A DNA stretch of 64,000 nucleotides. Origin: Nostoc sp. UHCC 0702 (lineage in GTDB: Bacteria > Cyanobacteriota > Cyanobacteriia > Cyanobacteriales > Nostocaceae). The notes under the pieces were generated by a model, which worked only from the letters and a program-made list of their open reading frames with translations, made no database searches and was not told the origin of the DNA. The stretch is from NCBI GenBank assembly GCA_017164015.1, contig CP071065.1, positions 3,635,918 through 3,699,917 of the forward strand, given 5' to 3'. Positions 1-8,800 of this stretch are shown here, one piece after another (position 1 is the stretch's first letter; the number at the start of each line of letters is the position of its first letter). Both the position numbers and the translations under genes were made by a program.

Positions 1-2508
1 GGTCTTCAAATTGCTCTGTGGTTGGCATTGCCAGTAGGTGACATCTATTGCTGCTTCTGTGGGGCCGTAGAGATTATGCAATTGACACCCTAAACGAGCA
101 AAAAAGCGTTCTTGAAGTTCTTTTGTCAGTGCTTCGCCACTACAGATGACTCGCTTCAAGCTACTGCAACTTTCTAAACCTTGTTCTTCTAAGAAAACCT
201 GGAGCATGGAAGGCACAAAATGCACATGAGTCACCTGATGCTCTTGTATTACCTTCACCAAGTAACTACTATCTTTATGCCCACCTGGAGTAGCTACTAC
301 TAAACGCGCTCCTGTTAATAATGGCCAGAAAAACTCCCAAACTGACACGTCGAAGCTAAAAGGAGTTTTCTGTAAAATGCAATCTACTGCTGTTAATTCA
401 TAGGCTTGTTGCATCCACAACAGGCGATTACAAATCCCTCGGTGGGTATTTAGCGCTCCTTTGGGCTTTCCGGTTGAACCACTAGTGTAAATCACATAAG
501 CCAAGTTAGTAGCTTCTACACCAGTAATTGGATTATCCTGACTCGACTCAGAAATCAACTGCCAGTCAGTATCTAAGCAAACAACTTGTGCAGTATGTTC
601 AGGTAATCTCTCTACTAGATGTTCTTGAGTCAGCAATACGGAAAGTTGAGCATCTTCAAGCATAAAGCTTAAACGCTCAATTGGATACTCAGGGTCAAGT
701 GGCACATAAGCACCACCCGCTTTGAGAATCCCCAACAGTCCTACTACCATTTCAACAGAACGCTCTACACATATCCCCACCAGCACATCGGCTCCCACTC
801 CCAATGAACGCAAGTAGTTTGCTAATTGGTTGGCACGAGAATTCAACTCGTTATAAGTTAGTTGTTGGTCTTCAAAAACAACTGCTACTGCATTTGGAGT
901 CCTCAAAGACTGCTCTTCAAACAACTGATGGATACACTTATCAATTGGATAGTCTATGCTTGTATCATTCCACTCAACTAATAACTGCCGTTTCTCAGAT
1001 TCCGTCAACAACGGCAATTGGTCAATCTGCTCTAATGGATTTGCCACAATTGCTCTTAGCAAATTCACAAAATGAAGATTCATTCGCTCAATGGTGCTGC
1101 TATCAAACAAATCACTGTTGTAATTCCATGTACCTTTGAGGCTGTCTGACCCGTGAACAATGTTTAAAGTTAAATCAAACGCAGCCCCACTAGGCCCTGT
1201 GAGCAGCGATTCCACAATCAACCCATCACCATCGCTAAGTGATGCAAATGTGTCATTGTTTTGAGAGCGATCCCAGGCAAATGCTACCTGATACAATGGT
1301 GAAATGCTTGGGTCTCTGACTGGTTGCAGTCGCTCCACCAGCAGGGGAAACGGATACTCTTGATGCTCTAGGGCATCTAATACACATAAGCGCACTCGCC
1401 CTAGCAACTCAGTAAATGTCGGATTTCCTGATAGGTCTGCTCGCAAAACCACAGGATTGGTAAAATAACCGACTATTTTTTCAAACTCTCTTTGGCTGCG
1501 ATTCACTGTTGGAGAGCCGATTAATATATCTTGAGTATTAGTATAACGTTGTAATAATATTTGTAATGCTGTTAATAATACCATATAAAGAGACGCGCGC
1601 TCTTTTCTGGTCAATTTTGTCAGCTTTTGTAGTAGTATTTCATCTAGATGAAAAAACACCGAAGCGCCGTTATAGCTTTGGTTTTGTGGTCTTGGCCTAT
1701 CTGTTGGCAAATTTAGCACTGGCAACTCCCCTGAGAGTTGTTTTTGCCAATAATTCCACAAACTCTCACCCTTTGCCCCAGTCAGCATTTGTTCTGACCA
1801 GTTGACGTAATCTTGATATTGAGACTTTTGATCTGGCAGTGATGGCTCTATATTTAAGGTTATTGCTTGATATAATACTTTGAGTTCTTCGATGATGATT
1901 TCTGATGACCAGAAATCTCCTGCTATATGATGTTGCGTAATTGCAAAAATATGTTCAGTATTATTTGTACTGTGATTAATTAATAAATTAAACCGCAATA
2001 TTGGCCCAAGTTCTAAGTTGAAAGGACGGGCAGTTGTTTGTGATATCCAGTTGTTGATATCTTGTTGACTCAGACCGAAAGCATTTTCGACACTAAAGTC
2101 AATTTCCTGATTTGGATGAACTGTTTGCACTGGTTCACCATCAATAGTTGTAAAGGTCGTCCTTAAAACTGCATGTCTAGTGACTAATCTTTGGCAGGCC
2201 TGCTTCAGGGCTGGAATATCTAAATTTTTGACTAGTTTTGCTGCATATGTCAGGTTATAGGCACTACTGTTGGGCGCTAATTCATGCAAAAACCACAGTG
2301 CTTTTTGACCGTGGGAGAGGGGATAAGTTGTGGTGCGATCGCTTGCCTCGGATAAAATTTGAATAATTTCTGATTTGTATTGCTTGATTTTTTTCAATAA
2401 TTCCGGGCTGAGTAAGTTTTGTGCCCCTCGGTAACGTAACTTGTCTCCTTCCACCCACAGTTCTATATTGTTTGCTTTGAGATTTTCTAGCAGATCTGTT
2501 AAATTCAT
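1..2508 (-). CDS. NRPS, first module of a second (laxaphycin A-like) line, 3' part outside window
   Basis: This gene runs off the left edge; 836 codons are visible and the frame is open to base 1. Residues 1-55 are a TubC-type N-terminal docking domain. Residues about 60-500 are a condensation domain with the motif HHIAGDFWS (Phe instead of the usual Gly after the Asp). From about 515 there is an adenylation domain with the core FDVSVWE. Read against the GrsA positions, the pocket is D-V-W-H-I-S-L-I-D(-K), the canonical serine code; the final Lys lies outside. The ATG overlaps the TGA of the upstream KS gene (ATGA), with AAGGTG five bases before it, so translation is probably coupled. The docking and C domains are nearly identical to those of the 7825-residue NRPS at 25738..49215, with no indel between about 1081 and 2508, whereas the A domains differ. 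Inference: both lines accept the same beta-amino fatty acyl starter, and this one starts a Ser-first peptide of the laxaphycin A type. Confidence 0.9.
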   Translation of the reverse strand, partial: MNLTDLLENLKANNIELWVEGDKLRYRGAQNLLSPELLKKIKQYKSEIIQILSEASDRTTTYPLSHGQKALWFLHELAPNSSAYNLTYAAKLVKNLDIPALKQACQRLVTRHAVLRTTFTTIDGEPVQTVHPNQEIDFSVENAFGLSQQDINNWISQTTARPFNLELGPILRFNLLINHSTNNTEHIFAITQHHIAGDFWSSEIIIEELKVLYQAITLNIEPSLPDQKSQYQDYVNWSEQMLTGAKGESLWNYWQKQLSGELPVLNLPTDRPRPQNQSYNGASVFFHLDEILLQKLTKLTRKERASLYMVLLTALQILLQRYTNTQDILIGSPTVNRSQREFEKIVGYFTNPVVLRADLSGNPTFTELLGRVRLCVLDALEHQEYPFPLLVERLQPVRDPSISPLYQVAFAWDRSQNNDTFASLSDGDGLIVESLLTGPSGAAFDLTLNIVHGSDSLKGTWNYNSDLFDSSTIERMNLHFVNLLRAIVANPLEQIDQLPLLTESEKRQLLVEWNDTSIDYPIDKCIHQLFEEQSLRTPNAVAVVFEDQQLTYNELNSRANQLANYLRSLGVGADVLVGICVERSVEMVVGLLGILKAGGAYVPLDPEYPIERLSFMLEDAQLSVLLTQEHLVERLPEHTAQVVCLDTDWQLISESSQDNPITGVEATNLAYVIYTSGSTGKPKGALNTHRGICNRLLWMQQAYELTAVDCILQKTPFSFDVSVWEFFWPLLTGARLVVATPGGHKDSSYLVKVIQEHQVTHVHFVPSMLQVFLEEQGLESCSSLKRVICSGEALTKELQERFFARLGCQLHNLYGPTEAAIDVTYWQCQPQSNLKT

Positions 2509-3929
2509 AATTCACCTTCAATGTAGTTGTTTTGTTCGGATACAGCCTGCTCACTGTTTGCTCTTTTGGTCAGTAGATGCTGTGTGGGTTTAATTGTTTG
2601 TTGTTTTTGCTGAATGTTTTTTACTTTCTGACTTGCTGGGAAAGGAGCCTCTTCTAAAACAACATGAGCATTTGTGCCTCCAAAGCTGAAGGCACTAACA
2701 CCAGCAATTGCTTTATCTTCTGTCTGTGGCCATGGTTCTAAAGTTTTTTGCACACGTAGCAATAGCTTGTCAAAAGGAATGTAGGGATTAGGTTGCTGGA
2801 AATGCAGGCTTGGTGGAATCTGTCCATATTTGAGCGATAACGCCACTTTAATCAGTCCTGCAATTCCAGCAGCCACCTCCAAATGTCCAATATTAGTTTT
2901 GACTGAACCTACAGTACAGTACTGTCCAGCCGGGCGATTCTCAGTTAGTACCTTTCCTAAAGCCTTCATCTCTATTGGATCTCCCAGCTTTGTCCCTGTA
3001 CCATGAGCCTCAATATATTGAACTTTACTTGGGGAAACTCCTGCTTGGCGATAAGCTTCTCGCAAAAGAGCTTCCTGCGCCCAAGGATTTGGTGCTGTCA
3101 GCCCATTACTGTAGCCATCCTGGTTAACTGCACTACCTCTAATCACGGCATAAATAGGATCTTTATCAGTTAAAGCTTGGGAAAGAGGCTTCAAGACTAC
3201 GACACCAACACCCTCACTGCGGACATAGCCATCAGCCCGGCTATCAAAGGTTTTGCAACGACCATCAGCAGCCAAAAATCCTGCTTTGGCAAAGCTCAGA
3301 GTCATCCACGGCGATAAGATTATATGCACCCCTCCAGCTAAGGCTTGAGTAGATTCTCCGTTCCAGATACTTTGACAAGCTAGGTGAACTGCTACCAGAG
3401 AAGAAGAACAAGCTGTATCAATTCCCAGACTGGGGCCGGTGAAATTAAAAAAGTAGGAAATGCGGTTCGCCGCCATGCAGTTAATGTTGCCTGAGCCTGT
3501 ATAAGCATCAAGGTTGACGGGATTTTTGATCAGCTGGGTGTAGTAATCAAAGCCATTGATACCTATAAACACACCTGTTTTCGTATCGGTCAGACGCTCT
3601 AGAGTTTGACCTGCATCTTCTAAGGCCTCCCAAGTCACCTCTAGCAAAATCCGCTGCTGGGGATCCATGCTCATGGCTTCCCGTGGAGAAATCTTGAAAA
3701 ATTGGGGATCAAATTGATCCACATCCTCCAAAAAGCCCCCCCAACGAGGCTTCATTTGCTCCGAAGTTGCTGCTTCATAGTTATCAAGTGATTCTATATC
3801 CCAACGCTCTGCTGGCACTTCTGTAATGGCATCTACACCATCTTGCAGAAGCTCCCAGAAGGCTTTCTTATCCTTAGCTTTGGGGAAGCGACACCCTATA
3901 CCGATAATTGCGATCGGCTCCCTATCCAT
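2505..3929 (-). CDS. stand-alone polyketide ketosynthase (KS) with C-terminal docking tail
   Basis: This 474-residue protein is a complete type I KS domain (about 1-432) and little else. The catalytic triad is present: Cys174 in DTACSSS, His309 in EAHGTGT and His349 in NIGHLE. The usual C-terminal KS motif GGTNAHVVLEE follows. Residues 433-474 are a polar tail ending in IEGEL, which resembles a docking peptide for the TubC domain of the next NRPS. There is no acyltransferase, reductase, aminotransferase or carrier domain, so the protein would need partners in trans, or it is an internally deleted PKS in which KS and C-terminal tail were joined (inference). Its stop overlaps the NRPS start by ATGA. 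A possible Shine-Dalgarno AAGGA lies eight bases before the ATG. A decayed copy of the same gene lies at 49212..50648. Likely role: extension of the fatty acyl starter of the lipopeptide. Confidence 0.9.
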   Translation of the reverse strand: MDREPIAIIGIGCRFPKAKDKKAFWELLQDGVDAITEVPAERWDIESLDNYEAATSEQMKPRWGGFLEDVDQFDPQFFKISPREAMSMDPQQRILLEVTWEALEDAGQTLERLTDTKTGVFIGINGFDYYTQLIKNPVNLDAYTGSGNINCMAANRISYFFNFTGPSLGIDTACSSSLVAVHLACQSIWNGESTQALAGGVHIILSPWMTLSFAKAGFLAADGRCKTFDSRADGYVRSEGVGVVVLKPLSQALTDKDPIYAVIRGSAVNQDGYSNGLTAPNPWAQEALLREAYRQAGVSPSKVQYIEAHGTGTKLGDPIEMKALGKVLTENRPAGQYCTVGSVKTNIGHLEVAAGIAGLIKVALSLKYGQIPPSLHFQQPNPYIPFDKLLLRVQKTLEPWPQTEDKAIAGVSAFSFGGTNAHVVLEEAPFPASQKVKNIQQKQQTIKPTQHLLTKRANSEQAVSEQNNYIEGEL

Positions 3930-4058
3930 ACTCCTTATCCTTGACCTTAACTTTTATTACTGAGGCTAACTGCGAAATTCGTCAATCCGCGCAATCAGAT
4001 CTTCTCTCGCCGTTCCAGTTTATCTGTCTGAAGCGTAGCAAGTATTAATCTATACCAT

Positions 4059-4217
4059 TTATCCTGTGGAATCAACAGGTTCTTCTTCTTGGGGACGGCG
4101 GTAAGTTGGATCAGTATTCGCCTGAAATTCAGACAATAAGCGATTAAACTTGATCGTTTTAGCCAATTCTGATTCATTAGCTTGGATCAGGCTCATCATT
4201 TTTTGATTTATACTCAC
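4059..4217 (-). CDS. small ORF (52 aa) in the KS leader, conserved in the second cassette copy
   Basis: I do not recognise this gene. It starts at GTG 4217, six bases after GGAG; a second in-frame start is ATG 4199 (46 aa). The product begins MSINQKMMSLIQANES and ends with an acidic stretch RRPQEEEPVD. A homologue of 54 aa sits at the same place in the duplicated leader (50770..50934). The two copies differ by many substitutions and by one lost Glu codon, yet keep the same start, the same Shine-Dalgarno and an open frame, which favours real coding. The other overlapping frame (ATG at 4177) is cut short by a stop in the second copy. It lies 129 bp upstream of the KS start. It could be a leader peptide or a small cluster protein; it lacks the signature of MbtH proteins. 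Confidence 0.5.
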   Translation of the reverse strand: MSINQKMMSLIQANESELAKTIKFNRLLSEFQANTDPTYRRPQEEEPVDSTG

Positions 4218-4244
4218 AATTGGCTCCGTTTGAACTCTCTTTAA

Positions 4245-4387
4245 GAGGTTGTTTTAAAAGTGCCGTTAGGTATAATCTTGCCTCTGTAATTTTGATCAAA
4301 TGCATTGAAAAATCAAGGTTTCAGCTATGTACAGACATGCTACCCTGTGTTTACCATCACAGCAAAAGGCCCTTTTAAAACAATCTC
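4245..4387. mobile_element. 143-bp MITE-like element, leader copy 1
   Basis: The ends are GAGGTTGTTTTAAAAG (left) and its near-perfect inverse CTTTTAAAACAATCTC (right; one mismatch in 16). Both ends are flanked by TTAA (4241-4244 and 4388-4391), as expected for a TTAA target duplication. The inside has no coding capacity. The terminal sequence and target resemble IS5-type elements, but I could not identify a parent. A same-length copy sits at 50962..51104, so the insertion predates the cassette duplication. Confidence 0.6.
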
Positions 4388-4453
4388 TTAAGCGTTAATT
4401 TATCCATAAGACTTTTTAGGTATCAAATAATTCTGGATTATGTGGTCGTTAGT

Positions 4454-4482
4454 ATAATAATACGACCATAGTAAGAATACAA
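4454..4482 (-). promoter_or_regulatory. candidate promoter of the KS/NRPS leader, copy 1
   Basis: Read on the minus strand there is TTGTAT, a 17-bp spacer and TATTAT, placed just downstream of three 9-bp direct repeats. The same hexamers and spacing are kept at 51170..51198, although flanking bases have diverged. The -35 match is weak (3 of 6), the -10 is good (5 of 6). It lies about 240 bp before the small ORF. No experimental support. Confidence 0.4.
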
Positions 4483-4483
4483 G

Positions 4484-4510
4484 GACAGTTAAGACAGTTA
4501 AGACAGTTAA
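4484..4510 (-). promoter_or_regulatory. three tandem 9-bp repeats TTAACTGTC upstream of the candidate promoter
   Basis: On the minus strand TTAACTGTC occurs three times head to tail and ends one base before the -35 hexamer. The set is perfectly preserved in the second leader (51200..51226). Position and repetition suggest an activator binding site. The TTAA core recalls the cyanobacterial Pho box, but that has an 11-bp period and this one has 9, so I do not assign a regulator. Confidence 0.45.
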
Positions 4511-4568
4511 AAAAATATTTAATAAACGCTTAATACTTAAGGGGATGTTTGAACTGGGGACTGGGGAA

Positions 4569-4988
4569 CGCAGACCCTCCACAACGTTAGGGAGGAGCCA
4601 CTGCGGTGAAGCAGCCTCCAACAATAGCCGTTTCCGTCGTTAGCGTTAGCGAGACGTTCCGACGCTACGAGCGTCTGAGGGGCTGCCTCTCCCCTGAGGT
4701 CTTGAGGTTTGCTCAAGTGGAGGAGGCAGCCTTTGCATTTGCCGTGGAGACCATTCGTGATAGGTTAAGGTTATATACAAATTGTCAATAAGTAATATTA
4801 CTTAAAATCAGGTAAAAATCGGGGTTGGAAACACAATTTTTGGGCAGGCGATCGAATTATAAGAATCAGACGGACTTGATATCACTGATGCGTGGAGACC
4901 CACTTTCTGCGGGCAGGCTCCTCAACGCAAAGGCGAACCTTTGCGTGAAGCAAATTCATATTTTTAATCAGCAACGCCAAATATTCAA
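4569..4988. other. intergenic repeat region without a supported gene
   Basis: Homology between the two cassette leaders ends near 4568, at a run reading GGGGACTGGGGAA that is common around this window. Beyond it lie GC-rich palindromic repeats, clearest at 4681-4731: GGCTGCCTC pairs with GAGGCAGCC, and CTTGAG/CTCAAG forms an inner hairpin. Short open frames here are made of these repeats and I do not call them. Confidence 0.5.
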
Positions 4989-5129
4989 TATAGCGGTTCT
5001 CAGTTGTGTGAAGTACATTTTTCGACCTCACCCCCAACCCCTCACCTTACCAAGGAGAGGGGAGTGTTTGCGCGCTTCAAATACGGGGTGAGGTTGCGAC
5101 TGTATTGCAACGAAGTGAGAACCGCTATA
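4989..5129. mobile_element. 141-bp MITE-like element with perfect 14-bp terminal inverted repeats
   Basis: The ends are TATAGCGGTTCTCA and the exact inverse TGAGAACCGCTATA. The outer TA could be a target duplication as in IS630/Tc1-type insertions. The inside contains a second inverted repeat (ACCTCACCCC near 5027, GGGGTGAGGT near 5085) and no gene. It lies between the ACP and the KS leader. Confidence 0.6.
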
Positions 5130-5154
5130 GTTTTGAAACATCAATCAAAATAAA

Positions 5155-5421
5155 TTAAACCTCGCTGACGTATCTAGCTAACTTTTCAATGGTTGGATAT
5201 TCGTAGATGAGGGTTGGATCTAGAGTACACCCTACCCTAGCTTCTAAATCAGCTATCATCGTTACTGCCATTGAAGAATCTAGACCGTATTCATCAAAGA
5301 TTACTTTGATATCAATCTCATCACTAGCAACTTCCAAAATTTTTGCTATGTAAGAGACTAACCAGTTTTGAATTTCACTTACTGTGAGTAATTTTTGGTT
5401 ATTTCCTGCTTCTGTACGCAT
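5155..5421 (-). CDS. stand-alone acyl carrier protein
   Basis: This 88-residue protein has the size and pattern of a single ACP of the polyketide type. The phosphopantetheine site is Ser49 in the motif EYGLDSSMAV, followed by the usual helix LIYEYPTIEKLARYV. It would carry an acyl group as a thioester in the cytoplasm. It follows the TE-terminated NRPS after 385 bp and precedes the KS and second NRPS on the same strand. In lipopeptide pathways such an ACP usually receives a fatty acid from a fatty-acyl-AMP ligase and hands it to a KS; no such ligase is in the window, so this role is inferred. AGGAG lies 12 bases before the ATG, a rather long spacing. Confidence 0.9.
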   Translation of the reverse strand: MRTEAGNNQKLLTVSEIQNWLVSYIAKILEVASDEIDIKVIFDEYGLDSSMAVTMIADLEARVGCTLDPTLIYEYPTIEKLARYVSEV

Positions 5422-5806
5422 TTAGTAAATTCACTCCTAAGACCACACTGCCGTAAATAGCCGCTTTGGGACTGGGGACTAGGTATTGAAAACCGTTAAG
5501 ATGTTCACAAAGGTAATGATATGGTTTTCAACCTACCTCTTATAATCCTTCCAGTCCCAGTACCTAGTTGAATTCCAAGTCATATCATGTCCGTTTAAAC
5601 ACTTATGATATCTGTGGAGGTCGGTAATTGGGAATTGGTAATTGGTAATTGGTTTTGAGTATTACCTATTACCCATTACCTATTACCTATTACCAAGCAA
5701 ACCGACTATATCGTCAGTAATTAGCCGAACTTGATATCACTAAATCCTTCAAAACGTCCAGCCATCTACCCCTCCTTGTTGAGAAGTAGACTACCATACT
5801 TTTGTA
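5422..5806. other. intergenic spacer of repeats between TE-NRPS and ACP
   Basis: There is no gene here. The stretch holds GGTAATTG-type tandem repeats at about 5627-5655 and oppositely oriented ATTACCTATT repeats at about 5660-5697, which could fold back on each other and act as a transcription end or attenuator. It also contains a partly inverted pair GACTGGGGACTAGGTA (5469) and CCAGTCCCAGTACCTAGT (5552). Confidence 0.5.
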
Positions 5807-8800
5807 TTAGTGGGTAGAATTATGCTGCTTGATGCAAGCGTTCAACCGTTCGGCAAAAACCTGAACGTGCGGTTGAGTCATCATACTCACATGGTTGCCT
5901 GGGACAAACTGGATATCCACCGGTTCGCTAGAAAACGCGTTCCACCCCCAAGTCACATCCTCTAAAAACTGAGACGGTAAGGCAGTCTGCTGTTCTGGAA
6001 TGGCCTCGCTGGCACGAAACAGCGTAATGGGAACGGGATTGACCTGTTGTGGTAGATACTCAGTGGTATTATTAGCCTTGTAAGCTTGCAACAAATGCTT
6101 CAAATATGTGGTATCAGCATTGGCAGGCACAACGTCAAGCATATGAAGGTACTCTAGGACATATTTAAGTTGCTCCTCCGAAGCTAAAGAGCGCAGGGCT
6201 TCAGCATCCATATCCAAATCCTTTGCAAAGGCAACTTGCATACTTTTGGCAATGTCAATCAGCCATGTAGCATCATCAACATCAACTTCTGGTCGCTTTG
6301 CGTGGGTGATGGGTGCTGTGGTATCAAAAATTGCAACGAAAGCCACCTCCTGTCCCTGACGCAGTAACTGCTGTGCCATTTCAAAGGCAACTTTACCCCC
6401 AAAAGAATGTCCCCCCAGAAAATAGGGGCCAATTGGCTGCACAGCTTGCATTGCTCGAATGTAATCTGTTGCTATATCTTCAACTTTGCTGCTGCTGGCT
6501 AATTCTCCATCCCTACCTTGAGCTTGGAAACTGTAGAACGGCTGGTCAGTACCTAAACAACGGGCTAAATTATAAAAATAGAACGGAAAGCCACCAGCGC
6601 CAGGAATAGAGAACAAAGGCGGGTTTGAGCCATTTGGCTGAATTGCAACCAAGGGAGATGAAGCAGAAGTAATGGTATCTTTTTGTACTACAGTTGCCAA
6701 GTCTTCAATTGTTGGATGTTGGAAGAGCATGGCTAAGGGGATATCTTTACCAAACTGCTGTTTAATCTGAGCCATTAAGTAGAAAGCTAAGAGGGAATGA
6801 CCGCCGAGGTCAAAAAAGTTATCTTTTACGCCTACATTGTCAACCTTGAGAATTTGTGACCAGATTTGTACTAGTTGCAGTTCTATAGTGTTGCGGGGAG
6901 AAACAAAGCTGTGGTAACCACTGAGGTGAGAAGGTGCTTTTAAGGCGCGACGGTCTACTTTGCCGTTGGAAGTCAGGGGTAGGGACTCCAGGAATACTAT
7001 TGCACTTGGAACCATGTAGTCTGGTAACTTTTCCTTGAGGAAACTACGCAGTTCAGTAATTGTAGGTGTACTTCGACTTACCTCGACTTCGCTCGGTACA
7101 AGTCGCTCAGTACCAGTCTGCTGTGGCTGCGGTACGATATAGGCAACAAGGCGCTTGTCTTGTGGAATATCTTCGCGGGCAATCACACAAGATGCTTGTA
7201 CATGCTCATGCTGACTGAGTACTGCCTCGATTTCACCGAGTTCAATGCGGAAGCCGCGGATTTTGACTTGGTTATCAATGCGCCCTAAATACTCTAACTC
7301 GCCATTGGGCAGATAACGTGCCAAGTCACCTGTTTTGTAAAGGCGTTGTCCACAAGTACTGGTTTGCAAGGGGTTAGAGATAAACCGTTCGGCTGTCAGT
7401 TCGGGACGATTGAGATAGCCACGGGAAACCCCAGCACCACCAACATACATCTGACCGGGAACGCCAATGGGTACTGGTTGATGATGTTCATCCAGTACAT
7501 ACAGCTGTAAGTCTGCAATCGGGCGACCAATGACATTGACAGTGCAATTCAAATCGGCTTTGCTCAAGGGTCGATAAGTGACATGTACAGTGGTTTCGGT
7601 AATTCCGTACATATTCACTAACTGAGGATTTGAATCGCCGTGGCGCTCAAACCAAGGCTGCAAACTGTTGATGTCAAGACTCTCTCCACCGAAAATTACC
7701 AGGCGGAGGTTCAAATTGCCAACAGTGATTCGTGACTGTTCTGCTGCAATTAACGCCCGGAAGGCTCTTGGTGTCTGGTTGAGAATTGTGACTTTTTCTT
7801 GAGCTAACAACTCATAGAAAGATTCAGGCGATCGCGTCACCAGATATGGTACTACTACCAGTCGTCCACCATACAGCAATGCACCCCAAATTTCCCATAC
7901 AGAGAAATCGAAGGCGTAAGAGTGGAATAGTGTCCAGACATCTGTTGATTTGAAATTATACCAAACTTGTGTGGCTGCAAACAGACGAGTGACATTGTTG
8001 TGGTTGACTAAAACACCCTTGGGCAAGCCTGTGGAACCAGAAGTGTAGATCACGTATGCTAGATGGGTGGGTGTTGCAACCTTTACAGGGTTTAAGTGGC
8101 TAAATAGAGCAATTTTTTCCCAGTCGCTGTCTAAGTAGACCACACGCGCCTGATGCTTTTGTAATTTCTCAACTAGATGCTGTTGAGTAAGCAGCACGGC
8201 AACTTCAGCATCTTCTAACATGAATGAGAGGCGTTCAGTCGGATATTCTGGGTCAAGGGGCACATAGGCACCACCCGCCTTGAGAATGCCCAACAGTCCC
8301 ACAAGCATTTCAATGGAGCGTTCTACACATATGCCCACCAGCACATCGGCTCCCACTCCCAATGACTGCAAGTAATGGGCTAACTGGTTGGCACGAGAAT
8401 TCAACTCGCCGTAAGTTAGTTGTTGGTTTTCATACACCACTGCCACAGCGTTGGGGTTACGCTGAACCTGTTCTTCAAATAACTGATGGATACACTTATC
8501 CTGGGGATATTCTACGCTTGTATCATTCCACTCAACTAATAATTGATGACGCTCAGATTGCGTGAGCATTGGCAATTGCTCAATACTTTGATGTGGATTA
8601 GCCACAATCGCCTCAAGTATTGTCGTAAAATGCCCTAGCATCCGGCTAATCGTCTCATCCTCAAATCGGCTAGTATCATAGCTGACCTTCACCCATAATT
8701 GCTCACCAGGGCCAGCTACAACCGTCAGGGGATAATTCGTGTGTTCAATGCCCCGAAAATTCTCAACCGTCAAACCGCCATTGTCTTCAACATCAGCAGT

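Larger units (their letters stand above)
1081..4568. repeat. duplicated initiation cassette, copy 1 (intact KS)
   Basis: It spans leader, promoter-like site, MITE, small ORF, KS and the docking-C part of the NRPS. It matches 47788..51284. The offset is 46707 in the NRPS part and 46717 in the leader; the KS part carries the indels of the pseudogene. Confidence 0.85.

Noticed and set aside
3995..4177. 60-codon minus-strand frame in the KS leader
   Set aside because: The duplicated leader has an early stop in this frame, whereas the overlapping frame at 4059..4217 is open in both copies.
4484..4510. Cyanobacterial Pho box
   Set aside because: The TTAA core fits, but the period is 9 bp instead of 11 and the last base of each unit differs; kept only as an unassigned repeat site.
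4606..5091. Two short plus-strand frames (4606-4791, 4825-5091)
   Set aside because: They are made of palindromic repeats and a MITE, with no ribosome-binding site or recognisable protein.
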